The translations under genes and the position numbers were made by a program. 64,000 nt of DNA from JAABPW01 sp037132275 (GTDB lineage: Bacteria; Verrucomicrobiota; Kiritimatiellia; CAIKKV01; CAITUY01), in NCBI GenBank assembly GCA_037132275.1, contig JBAXPK010000004.1:10027-74026 (forward strand). The letters run 5' to 3'. The notes below the pieces were generated by a model. That model was not told the origin of the DNA, did no database searches, and saw only the letters and a list, made by a program, of their open reading frames with translations. Positions 17,933 through 26,069 of the stretch are shown piece by piece. The stretch's first letter is position 1; each line of letters opens with the position of its first letter.

Positions 17933-20439
17933 GATCGCGCCCCCTTCTTCATCAGCGGAAAGATGAGCTTGAATGAAGTACCCTCTCCCACTTTGCTGGA
18001 GACGTCAATAATCCCCTCATGCTCATGCACAATACCGTGGGCCACGGACAAACCGAGGCCGGTACCCTGACTTTTAGTGGTGAAGAACGGGTCGAAAATA
18101 TGGGAAAGATCAGTTTCCGCGATGCCGCAACCTGTGTCTTGAATGGTGACATGGAGATGTGTCAGGACGGGCGCATCGGAGGGGAAAAGGGGCAAAAACC
18201 CCGTTGTGGTGGATTGAACGGTGCTGACACTGAGCGTTCCACCTTCCTGCATGGAGTCAATCGCGTTCAAAAAGAAGTTAATGAACGCCTGACTTAATTG
18301 ATCTCCATCGGCGAGAACCGTATTATCAGTGGCGTAGAAGTTTTTTTGGAGGAGAATGTTCTTTTGACGCATGGCCTCACCGATCAGTTTCAGTGCATTA
18401 TCGAGGATGTCGTGGAGTGATGTGGGAATCAGGTTGGGCTTGGCGGGGCGGGAAAATCGCAGCAACTGGTTAACAATGCCGTCAATACGCTTAACCTCGG
18501 AGCCGACCAGGGTGAAAAACGTGTCCCTGAAATCGGGATCCTCGTAGCGTTCCGGTATGAGTTGAGTGAACGTTTTGATGGAGACGAGCGGATTTTTGAT
18601 TTCGTGGGCCATGCCTGCCACCAAGGTTCCCAGGCTGGCGAGACGGTCGGTGCGGCGGATCTGCAACTCCAGTTGACGGACCGCCGAGAGATCGGTGAGT
18701 ACGAGAAAAGCCCCAATGGTTTTTCCAGTATGGCTGTGAAAAAGGGAACTACTGAGTCGGAGAGGCGTCTCATCGCCATTGTCCCAACGGAGCGTGATAT
18801 CCCAGTCACGCAGACCTTCGCCCTTTTTGATTGTGGCGTCAAGCTGCTCGGCGAGGGCGGGCGGCAGAACATTCATGGGGTGCCCGAGTATGACAAGGGG
18901 GTCAAGACGCGTGAGGCGCTGGGCTTCGCGGTTGATCACGGTGATCAGTCCTTCGTGGTTGGCCGCGATCACGCCGTTGGCCAGGGAGTCCACGAGAATG
19001 TCATTATAGAGTTTGCTGTCCTGTAATTGGGTATAAAGTCTGGCGTTATTAAGGGCCACCGCGAGGTGATTGCAGAGGAGTTGAATTGCATGTTGCTCGG
19101 GGGCGCCGTAAATATGTCCTGAAAGTTTTGGGCCCAGGAGAAGAATGCCTTCCAATCCCTCTTTTGAACGGAGGCCGACGGCGGCGGCATAATGGAGATC
19201 CTCAATGACTTTGCATGCGGCGGCGAGGTGCGGTTTTGGATTCAAACGTCGCAATACGTTCGGTACAATCACGTCGCCACTGATCGACAGAACTTCCGGC
19301 AATGCGGAATGTGCATCCAGAGCCGGAATGTCGGTTGCGTTTACAAGGCGATAACTCTGGGAAAAGGATCCGTTATGGGGCAGGAGAACGCAGACTTTAT
19401 CTGTTCCCAGGGTTTGGGCAATGGTATCGCTAAAATCAGACAACAGTTTTTCAATGGTGTTGACTGAATACAGCAGACGGTTGGTTAATTTCACGATGGA
19501 TTCCATGTTCAGCGGGGCCGTATGGGCGAACAGGCGGTCAGCAAAACGCTGCATCGTCCCGTGGGTGGGGGCCAATGAAAACGCGACAGCGATGGATGCC
19601 AGAAGGCTTGGAAGGAAGCCGGAATGAATTCCGGATTGTCTCAATACGAAGAGTAACGCCCCCCAGACGGCCAGATAGATCATCCCTAGATAAAGGGTGA
19701 TCAACACATAGGCGGTGAGGCGCCTGAAAAGGTAGGCCATGTCCATAATCCGCCGGGTGGCAATCCCGTAAGCAATAACCGAATCCAGGACGATGACGCC
19801 CAATGAGGTGAATTGAAGGGATTGGGACGTGCCGATGAAAAGAGGCAACAGGAGAACGATGGCGCATCCGGTGATAATGCTGCTCGCCGCTCCGAGCAAC
19901 GTGAAATGCAATTCCGCCCGCTGCATGCCGGTCGCTTGCCGCAAGGATTTCCAATAGCGAACAATCAGAATGCCGTAGGAAATGATCTGGAATCCTGGGA
20001 ACAGGAAGAACAAACTTCCAAAAATAGGCTCAGGGATGCCAGTGGGCAGGTTCCGGTGGAGCGGGATGAAGGCTCCCTCGATGATCCATGGGGTTTGCGA
20101 GAAAAAAACAAAAAACAGTGTGAACGCTAGCCAGGTTCGATCCCGTCTGGCAATCCAACGAACATTTTTATCCACATTAACGATGGCGAGGCGCAACCAA
20201 TCTAGCAACAAGGGAATAGCCGCTCCAACTGAATGACAGAAGCGGATGCACAGGGTGGCACTGTTAGCGTTTGGCGATAGAAAGGCAATGGCGAGGGAGA
20301 CAAGCCACAGACCTAGGATGGACGAAAGGAAGAGAAATATCTGGTTGGTCGCGCGTTTCGGGTTGGTGTGATAGACCGCCCATCCCAGTACAAATGAAGC
20401 GGCAACGGTTCCAAAATGGATGGTGGATACGATATTCAT
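17929..20439 (-). CDS. Membrane sensor histidine kinase with N-terminal 7TM module, GAF and PAS
   Basis: 836 residues. About seven hydrophobic helices occupy the first 280 residues, matching the HisKA_7TM-type sensory module. A GAF domain (about 310-450), a PAS domain (about 465-580), HisKA with His612 in MAHEIKNPL, and HATPase with NFFLNAIDSM, DTGCGIA and GTGLGLSVA follow. The order resembles PrsK-type kinases that partner sigma-54 regulators. The membrane module has no large periplasmic loop, so it may sense a ligand within the bilayer (inference). Both ends overlap neighbours by 4 bases: ketosynthase upstream, second kinase downstream. Tight translational coupling is expected. Confidence 0.88.
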   Translation of the reverse strand: MNIVSTIHFGTVAASFVLGWAVYHTNPKRATNQIFLFLSSILGLWLVSLAIAFLSPNANSATLCIRFCHSVGAAIPLLLDWLRLAIVNVDKNVRWIARRDRTWLAFTLFFVFFSQTPWIIEGAFIPLHRNLPTGIPEPIFGSLFFLFPGFQIISYGILIVRYWKSLRQATGMQRAELHFTLLGAASSIITGCAIVLLLPLFIGTSQSLQFTSLGVIVLDSVIAYGIATRRIMDMAYLFRRLTAYVLITLYLGMIYLAVWGALLFVLRQSGIHSGFLPSLLASIAVAFSLAPTHGTMQRFADRLFAHTAPLNMESIVKLTNRLLYSVNTIEKLLSDFSDTIAQTLGTDKVCVLLPHNGSFSQSYRLVNATDIPALDAHSALPEVLSISGDVIVPNVLRRLNPKPHLAAACKVIEDLHYAAAVGLRSKEGLEGILLLGPKLSGHIYGAPEQHAIQLLCNHLAVALNNARLYTQLQDSKLYNDILVDSLANGVIAANHEGLITVINREAQRLTRLDPLVILGHPMNVLPPALAEQLDATIKKGEGLRDWDITLRWDNGDETPLRLSSSLFHSHTGKTIGAFLVLTDLSAVRQLELQIRRTDRLASLGTLVAGMAHEIKNPLVSIKTFTQLIPERYEDPDFRDTFFTLVGSEVKRIDGIVNQLLRFSRPAKPNLIPTSLHDILDNALKLIGEAMRQKNILLQKNFYATDNTVLADGDQLSQAFINFFLNAIDSMQEGGTLSVSTVQSTTTGFLPLFPSDAPVLTHLHVTIQDTGCGIAETDLSHIFDPFFTTKSQGTGLGLSVAHGIVHEHEGIIDVSSKVGEGTSFKLIFPLMKKGARS

Positions 20440-21677
20440 GAAGGAGGACGCTCCACAATAAGCGTGCTATTTCCGCCGCCAAAGCCGTGTGAGTTGATCA
20501 CGATGATCGTTGGCTGCATCTGTCTGGCTTTGAGGGGTACGTAATCCAAATCACAATCGGGATCGGGTTTATCAAGATTGGCAGTCGGGGGGATGATGCC
20601 ATCCCGCATGGCCAGCGCGCACGCAATGACTTGTAAGGGTCCAGCGGCGGCCAAGGGGCTTCCGGTAACCCCTTTGATCGAACTAATGGGCAGGTGATAG
20701 GCACGCCGACCAAAGACCGCTTTGATCATGGAGGTTTCGATGCGGTCAATGATGGGATGACCCGGCCCATGGGCGCAGAGATAATCAACAGCGTCGGGAT
20801 GTCGTCCTGAATTGGCGAGCGCCTCACGCATGGTATTTTCAAGTCCTGAGCCCGGACTATCCATATCCGGATCAACGCGGGTCGCGAACCCCGTTATTTC
20901 TAGATAGGGTCGGATGCCCCGGCTTCGGGCGTGGTCGAGGTTTTCCAGGATGAGAATGCCTGCGCCTTCCGAAATGACGCCCGAATCCCGATCAAGGTCG
21001 AAAGGACGGCAAGCTTGGGCGGGTGTATTATTGCGCAGGGACACCAAGCCTGCGGTGGCGCTTCCTGCATAGGTTAAGGAGTTGATGGGGGCATCTGTCC
21101 CCCCGCAAATAGCCACATCGCATTTTCCGCGCCGGATCAAGTCTGCGCCGGCGGCGATGGCGTCGAGTCCTGCCGCACAGGCGGAGGCCACTGTTGTGGC
21201 CTGCGTAAGAAAGGGAATGTATTGGGATAGAATACCGGCGGCCTGATGGGGTAAGCTGGCATAAGCACTGTAGTTGGGCACACAGTAGGGGCCATGCTTC
21301 AGCATGCGATCCATGGCGTGCGTGATCACCTCGTTGGCACCGGAACTTACGCCCAGCATCAGAGGCACGCCGGTTCCGGCGCTGAGGCTATCTTTTGTCA
21401 GGGCGGCATCTGCAATGGCTTGATAACAGGCGGCCAAGGCAAGTTGTGTCTGCCGGGCCAAACGTTTGGGCTTAATCCCTGAGCCCAGCAGTAGCGCTGG
21501 ATCAAACCCCTTTACTTCTCCGGCAATGCGAGAAGGGTGTTTACTGGCATCGAACAGGGTAATGGGACCAATCCCACTCTCGGCGGCAAGCAATGTGGAC
21601 CAGAAGGCATCTATTCCAATGCCATTTGGGGCCACAACACCAAGGCCCGTCACCCCCACTCTATTCCGGGTAATCAT
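20436..21677 (-). CDS. Beta-ketoacyl-ACP synthase (KAS II/FabF-like) with altered catalytic triad
   Basis: 413 residues, the normal KAS II length, with two thiolase-fold halves. Nucleophile Cys167 is in VASACAAGLDA and the first His, His303, in CAHGPGHP (usual form AHGTST). The usual TGH of the second histidine reads TGS (Ser340, AGC codon), while the neighbouring Lys335 is kept. The C-terminal SHGFGGGNS matches NxFGFGG-type ends. KAS II extends acyl-ACP chains; loss of the second His should impair malonyl decarboxylation. ATG 21677 was preferred over a start 21 codons upstream because family homology begins at once. It is the first gene of an operon with two kinases and a sigma-54 regulator. 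Confidence 0.82.
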   Translation of the reverse strand: MITRNRVGVTGLGVVAPNGIGIDAFWSTLLAAESGIGPITLFDASKHPSRIAGEVKGFDPALLLGSGIKPKRLARQTQLALAACYQAIADAALTKDSLSAGTGVPLMLGVSSGANEVITHAMDRMLKHGPYCVPNYSAYASLPHQAAGILSQYIPFLTQATTVASACAAGLDAIAAGADLIRRGKCDVAICGGTDAPINSLTYAGSATAGLVSLRNNTPAQACRPFDLDRDSGVISEGAGILILENLDHARSRGIRPYLEITGFATRVDPDMDSPGSGLENTMREALANSGRHPDAVDYLCAHGPGHPIIDRIETSMIKAVFGRRAYHLPISSIKGVTGSPLAAAGPLQVIACALAMRDGIIPPTANLDKPDPDCDLDYVPLKARQMQPTIIVINSHGFGGGNSTLIVERPPS

Positions 21678-21704
21678 GAGAATTAGAGTAGAATAGAACA
21701 CAAG

Positions 21705-21720
21705 TGCACAAGCTTGTACA
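21705..21720. promoter_or_regulatory. Candidate activator dyad 1 in the ketosynthase/fadL divergent region
   Basis: TGCACAAGCTTGTACA is a 16-base palindrome with one mismatched pair. It lies 28 bases before the ketosynthase ATG and about 160 bases upstream of the sigma-54 element. It shares TTGTACA with dyad 2. The position suits an NtrC-type enhancer site with possible autoregulation of the kinase operon (inference). Confidence 0.35.
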
Positions 21721-21773
21721 TCAAATAAATTATGGTTCAAAATTTAAGGCCGATTCGGTTTAAAACGGTTCAT

Positions 21774-21794
21774 AATTGTACAGCATGTCCAATT
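21774..21794. promoter_or_regulatory. Candidate activator dyad 2 upstream of the sigma-54 promoter
   Basis: The arms AATTGTACA and TGTCCAATT flank a 3-base centre (GCA) with one mismatched pair. The centre lies about 90 bases upstream of the -24 element, a usual distance for sigma-54 enhancer sites. TTGTACA is shared with dyad 1. Confidence 0.4.
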
Positions 21795-21874
21795 GTGTGC
21801 ATTTACGCATTTAGGATTCCACATAATCTTGTGGGTATTAATTATTGTTATGCCATATATAGTGACCTGCTATC

Positions 21875-21890
21875 TGGCACATCGCTTGCT
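21875..21890 (+). promoter_or_regulatory. Sigma-54 (RpoN) promoter of the FadL-family gene
   Basis: TGGCACATCGCTTGCT matches the -24/-12 consensus TGGCAC-R-N4-TTGC-W at every specified base. It ends 64 bases before the ATG at 21954, so transcription should begin near 21902. An NtrC-family activator is encoded in the divergent operon. Confidence 0.8.
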
Positions 21891-21953
21891 TAGAAAAGGC
21901 ACAAGGCAGGATATAGATCTGCCGATAAACAAGAAAGAATAGGGGGTTAATAA

Positions 21954-23249
21954 ATGAGTGATTCAAAAATATCGAAGATGTGGGTTGGAATCGCCTTACT
22001 GGCGGGATCGTTGGTGACAGTGCCTTCGGGTTGGGCCAATGGATTTAGAAATCCGCCGGAGGGCTCATGGGCCTTGGGGCGTGTGGGTGGAAAAATTGCC
22101 CAAGTTGATGATGCGTCGGCGATTTCCCATAACCCGGCCAATTTAACCTCCTTGGACAAAGGGCAGGCGCAAGTGTCGATGACCGTGCTGAATACCGGAG
22201 CCGACTATTCGTCGCCGATGGGATCAGCCTCCACGGAGGATCCCTGGAAGTTTCTGCCCAACCTGTTTGTCGCGACCCCCTTGGATCATGGGAATTACGC
22301 AGCAGGCATTGGGGTGACAACGCCTTTTGGGCAGTCTACGGTTTGGGACAAGGACAGTCTGTTCCGCTATTCCGCACCGTATTTTGCGGAGATGAAGGTG
22401 ATCAATATCAATCCCACAGTGGCAGCAAAACTGAACGACCAGCTTTCGGTGGGTGTTGGACTGGATGTGTTCTGGTCGAGTCTGGACCTTAAGCAGAGGA
22501 TTCCATGGTCCATGCTGACAGGCGTGGCGATGCCCGACGGACAAGTCCACTTGAGCGGCACCGGCCAGGGGGTTGGCGGAAACGCCGCAGTGACTTACCG
22601 TCCGGCAAAGGGGCATGCGATTGCGTTGACCTACCGGTCGCCTGTTAAAGTTGACTACAGTGGCGACTGTGATCTGGAAGGATTCCCCATGGGTGCGCAG
22701 GCGTTAGGGCTTTCGCCGTCGAGCGATTTCGACACCACCATAGAATTCCCCTCCATTGTTGGATTGGGATACGGCATCCAACTGACGGACACGGTCAGGG
22801 TGGAAGCCGATGTGGAATGGATCCAGTTTTCGAGCTACGACACGCTTTCGTTGAATGCGGCTAACAACAATCTGCTGCTGAATGCGAATGGCCCGCCGTC
22901 TGCCAATCCCATGGCCCCGGCTTCAGTACGTCAGAACTGGAAAGATACCTGGACGTTCGGGATGGGCGCCGATTGGAAGGTGGCTGAGGCCATGACCTTG
23001 CGTGCCGGTTACATTTATTTACAGAGTCCGGTGCCCGAGGAAACGCTGGCCCCGACCCTCCCTGATGCCAGCCGCCATGTTTTCAGTCTGGGCGCCGGAT
23101 ATCGTCATCAACAGCATAGTTTGGATCTGGCGTATGCCTACAGCATGATTGGCGACCGCAACGTGGCATCAGACCAGAACCCGGCATTCAACGGAACCTA
23201 CGAATTAACCTCACATCTCATGAGCCTCTCTTATGGATATTCATTCTGA
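21954..23249 (+). CDS. FadL/TodX-family outer-membrane transport protein
   Basis: 431 residues with a signal peptide (cleavage near WA-NGF). Mature residues NGFRNPPEGSWALG... and DDASAISHNPANL match the FadL N-terminal hatch (usual 'ddaSaiyyNPAgl'). The remainder is amphipathic beta strand, ending in aromatic SYGYSF as expected for Bam-assembled barrels. The family moves long-chain fatty acids or aromatic hydrocarbons across the outer membrane. AGGGGG is the ribosome site. Transcription is predicted from the sigma-54 element upstream. The 3' end overlaps the receiver-kinase gene by 17 bases. Confidence 0.88.
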   Translation: MSDSKISKMWVGIALLAGSLVTVPSGWANGFRNPPEGSWALGRVGGKIAQVDDASAISHNPANLTSLDKGQAQVSMTVLNTGADYSSPMGSASTEDPWKFLPNLFVATPLDHGNYAAGIGVTTPFGQSTVWDKDSLFRYSAPYFAEMKVININPTVAAKLNDQLSVGVGLDVFWSSLDLKQRIPWSMLTGVAMPDGQVHLSGTGQGVGGNAAVTYRPAKGHAIALTYRSPVKVDYSGDCDLEGFPMGAQALGLSPSSDFDTTIEFPSIVGLGYGIQLTDTVRVEADVEWIQFSSYDTLSLNAANNNLLLNANGPPSANPMAPASVRQNWKDTWTFGMGADWKVAEAMTLRAGYIYLQSPVPEETLAPTLPDASRHVFSLGAGYRHQQHSLDLAYAYSMIGDRNVASDQNPAFNGTYELTSHLMSLSYGYSF

Positions 23250-24414
23250 GGCCGCTGCACCAGCCACTGTGCCCTCCCTGAAGGGGACGGTGCTGGTGAT
23301 TGACGATGAACGCGGTCCCAGGGAGAGTCTTCGCATACTGCTGAAACCTGAATTTCGGGTCTTGTGCGCTGATTCCGTGGATGTCGGGCTCGCGATGTTG
23401 AAGGCGGAACAGCCCGACACTATTATCTCGGATATCCGGATGCCGGGGAAAAGCGGCATTGAAGGATTGCGCGCCATTCGTGCAATCGATCCGGTGGTCT
23501 CGGTGATTATGTTTACCGGGTTTGGAGCGCTTGAAACCGCCCAGGAAGCCATTCGTCTCGGGGCAAACGATTACATGAAGAAGCCCTTTGACGCCTTCGA
23601 AATTCTGGAGGTAATTCGAAAACATGTTCAGCAGACGCAGTTGGCGCGTCGGCGGCGGCATGCCGAGGAAGAGGTTCGGGAACTGAATTTGCGGCTAACG
23701 GAGGAAATGGAAAAGAAAAACCATCTTGTCTCGCTGGGGCAGAAATCCGCCGAATTGGTTCACGATCTTCGAAATCCGCTGGCGACAGTTCTGGGCTACG
23801 TGGAATTGCTGGCGCTGGACCTCCAGAAGAAAAACGGTTCCTCCGAGACGGCGAATCAAAATACGGCCGAGTATCTGGAACATATTGAACACAGTGTGCT
23901 TCGGTGCCGGGACATTACGGATATGTGGCTTGATATCAGCCGCGGTCGATTGAACAAGGGCCGTATTGTGGTCGGAGACTTGGTGGTGGCGGTCGTCGAC
24001 GAGTGCCGCTATCTGGCGAAACAAAAGGGAGTGGAATTGCATTTGAATGACTCGACAGACGCCGTCACGATTGATGCGGATTCACGCCAGATCGCCCGGG
24101 CGATACAGAATCTTGTGATGAATGCCGTCGAGGCGGTGAAACCTCAGGAAGGGAAGGTTAAAGTCTGGTGCCGGACGGCCAATGATGCGGTTGAGCTTGT
24201 CGTTCAAGACAATGGGAGTGGGATGAGTCCGGACATACTGAAGCGGGTTTTTGAACCTTTCTTTACCACGAAAAGCGTCACCGGCACAGGCCTTGGCTTA
24301 TTCATTACACGGCAGGTGGTTGAGGGCCATGGCGGATCGATCCAGATTGAGAGCGAAGCCGGTCGCGGAACGAAGATCACACTGGTGTTGCCCCGGATGC
24401 GTTTGGCGAGTTGA
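23233..24414 (+). CDS. Receiver-histidine kinase fusion (REC-HisKA-HATPase)
   Basis: 393 residues. An N-terminal receiver domain (about 18-135; phosphoacceptor Asp67 in ISDIRMPG; KPFD near the end) is joined by a coiled-coil linker (about 137-165). The kinase core has phosphoacceptor His177 in VHDLRNPL. The ATPase domain shows NLVMNAVEAV, DNGSGMS and GTGLGLFI. There is no membrane or ligand domain, so input probably comes as phosphate from another kinase. The start lies inside the end of the fadL-type gene with no clear ribosome site, indicating coupled translation. The 3' end overlaps the convergent radical SAM gene by 38 bases. Confidence 0.85.
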   Translation: MDIHSEAAAPATVPSLKGTVLVIDDERGPRESLRILLKPEFRVLCADSVDVGLAMLKAEQPDTIISDIRMPGKSGIEGLRAIRAIDPVVSVIMFTGFGALETAQEAIRLGANDYMKKPFDAFEILEVIRKHVQQTQLARRRRHAEEEVRELNLRLTEEMEKKNHLVSLGQKSAELVHDLRNPLATVLGYVELLALDLQKKNGSSETANQNTAEYLEHIEHSVLRCRDITDMWLDISRGRLNKGRIVVGDLVVAVVDECRYLAKQKGVELHLNDSTDAVTIDADSRQIARAIQNLVMNAVEAVKPQEGKVKVWCRTANDAVELVVQDNGSGMSPDILKRVFEPFFTTKSVTGTGLGLFITRQVVEGHGGSIQIESEAGRGTKITLVLPRMRLAS

Positions 24415-26056
24415 TGCTCGAAACCAAGTCACCAATCGCCAGGGTGTTTCCCGAGAAAAACGCCCTGAGCGATTCGTCGCGGAAGCGTAAGGGTTCCATG
24501 CCGGCCTGTATGCTCATCAGGTACGCTTCGTCGGTGATGGACGTGGGAATACCCAGTTCGGCGATACGTCGCGCCATTCTACCTGTCTCTGCCAAAACTT
24601 TCGGATAGGATCGCCCCCCGATCTGAACGGGTAGCGGATCCCAGAACCGAGGTGGCAACTGGAGTTTGACTTTCCAGTTCATGCCCACATCGAGGTAGTT
24701 CTCCTTGTTGCGGAAGGTGATGCCGTAAGTTTCCGGATGCTCGAACCAATCGGTTCGGGGGATAATGACCGGTGCCTGGATCAGGATGGAATTTAAACGT
24801 GATGCGCGGAGGAGGGCGAGTGTTTCCTCAGCCGATTCGGCATTGTCGCCCGGTGCCGGATAGATCAGGCTGCCGACCGTAAACAACCCCGCCTGAGTGG
24901 AGCGCTGGAGGGCCTTTCGGATATCCTCAAGCTGGACGCATTTATTCATGGCATCGAGAATGCGCTGGCTACCGGACTCGATACCGAAAAATAAGGCCAC
25001 GCAACCTGACTTGCGGATCAAGTCGAAATCCGCCGTTTCGCTGCCGCGAATATGCGCGAAAGAGGCATACCGGAGAGGAATGTGCTGTCTGATGGTTTCC
25101 GCGGCAAACTCATTCAGTAGGCTGTAGGGGGTGCAGGATCCAGCAAAACGAAACGCTCGGAACCCGTATTGGGCGTCGAGTCGCTGAACTTCATGGATCA
25201 GGCGGGAGATGCTTTTCAGACGCATGCCCCGGTGGCTTTTGACGGGATGAATGCAAAAGGCGCAGTGGTTACGGCAACCCCGGCTTTCATCAATGACGAT
25301 GATTTTCACCTTCTCGTCGCCGGCCATCGCCGGATAGATCACAGGATCATATTCAGGCATAGGCAGGGCGTTCAAATCGGCGATTTCGCGTTCTTCTGTA
25401 CGGAAGGGTATTCCATCGGCCAATGTGACGAGATTGGGAATGGTTTTGTAGGCCCGCACATCGCCGCCCTGAAGCGCCAGATGGCGAATCGTGTCTTCGC
25501 CTTCCCCAAACACGAGCGCGTCGAAACAGGGATAGCGCTGGATAATACGTTCCAAGAAAAGGTCAACATGAGGTCCCCCCCCGAAAAGTTTGACCTCCGG
25601 ACAGTGCCGTCGGATGGCCATGGCGAGACGTCCGGCGCCTTCAAAACCGTCACCGTTCCACAGTTTGAAACCCACCGCCTGGATTCGCTTTTCCCGGATA
25701 CGGTTTACGAGCTCTTCGCTGATTTCGGCCACGGCTTTATCCTGGAGCCTGCGCCGCTCGCGCTCGCACCGCTGAAGTGCTGGGAGGGTTGCAAGACGTT
25801 TAAGACTTGTCCAGGGATCTTTCCCCGGATGACGCACCGTATCCCAGGCACGCGTCAGGCGATCCCGCAATTCCGGGGAGGTCATGCGGTTGACCATGGA
25901 CACTGTGCAGTAGTCCAGAATCTCGACTTCTTTCTTCAACTCCAAAAGAGAGCCGGCAAGATTCGCCAGTCCGTTGTCGGGCATCAGGCTGCTGGGAGTG
26001 TAGGGATACCCCGCGTAGTTAACCAGAAGCCATCTGTCCAATGATTCGCTTGTCAT
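24377..26056 (-). CDS. B12-binding-like radical SAM protein
   Basis: 559 residues. The first 190 resemble the cobalamin-binding/Rossmann region of BchE-type enzymes (VKLFGGGPHVDL, FDALVFGEGEDTIR). A radical SAM domain follows, with CRNHCAFC (CxxxCxxC) binding the 4Fe-4S cluster, then ALFFGIESGSQRILDAM. The substrate is not deducible. The usual B12 motif DxHxxG is not obvious, so cobalamin binding is uncertain. ATG 26056 was chosen over a TTG two codons upstream. The LpxC-like gene ends 13 bases upstream, so the two probably form an operon. Confidence 0.8.
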   Translation of the reverse strand: MTSESLDRWLLVNYAGYPYTPSSLMPDNGLANLAGSLLELKKEVEILDYCTVSMVNRMTSPELRDRLTRAWDTVRHPGKDPWTSLKRLATLPALQRCERERRRLQDKAVAEISEELVNRIREKRIQAVGFKLWNGDGFEGAGRLAMAIRRHCPEVKLFGGGPHVDLFLERIIQRYPCFDALVFGEGEDTIRHLALQGGDVRAYKTIPNLVTLADGIPFRTEEREIADLNALPMPEYDPVIYPAMAGDEKVKIIVIDESRGCRNHCAFCIHPVKSHRGMRLKSISRLIHEVQRLDAQYGFRAFRFAGSCTPYSLLNEFAAETIRQHIPLRYASFAHIRGSETADFDLIRKSGCVALFFGIESGSQRILDAMNKCVQLEDIRKALQRSTQAGLFTVGSLIYPAPGDNAESAEETLALLRASRLNSILIQAPVIIPRTDWFEHPETYGITFRNKENYLDVGMNWKVKLQLPPRFWDPLPVQIGGRSYPKVLAETGRMARRIAELGIPTSITDEAYLMSIQAGMEPLRFRDESLRAFFSGNTLAIGDLVSSINSPNASGATPV

Positions 26057-26069
26057 ATCCAATCCCGGA

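Noticed and set aside
25169..26044. 291-codon plus-strand frame opposite the radical SAM gene
   Set aside because: Antisense of a gene with intact CxxxCxxC motif; the translation shows no family features.
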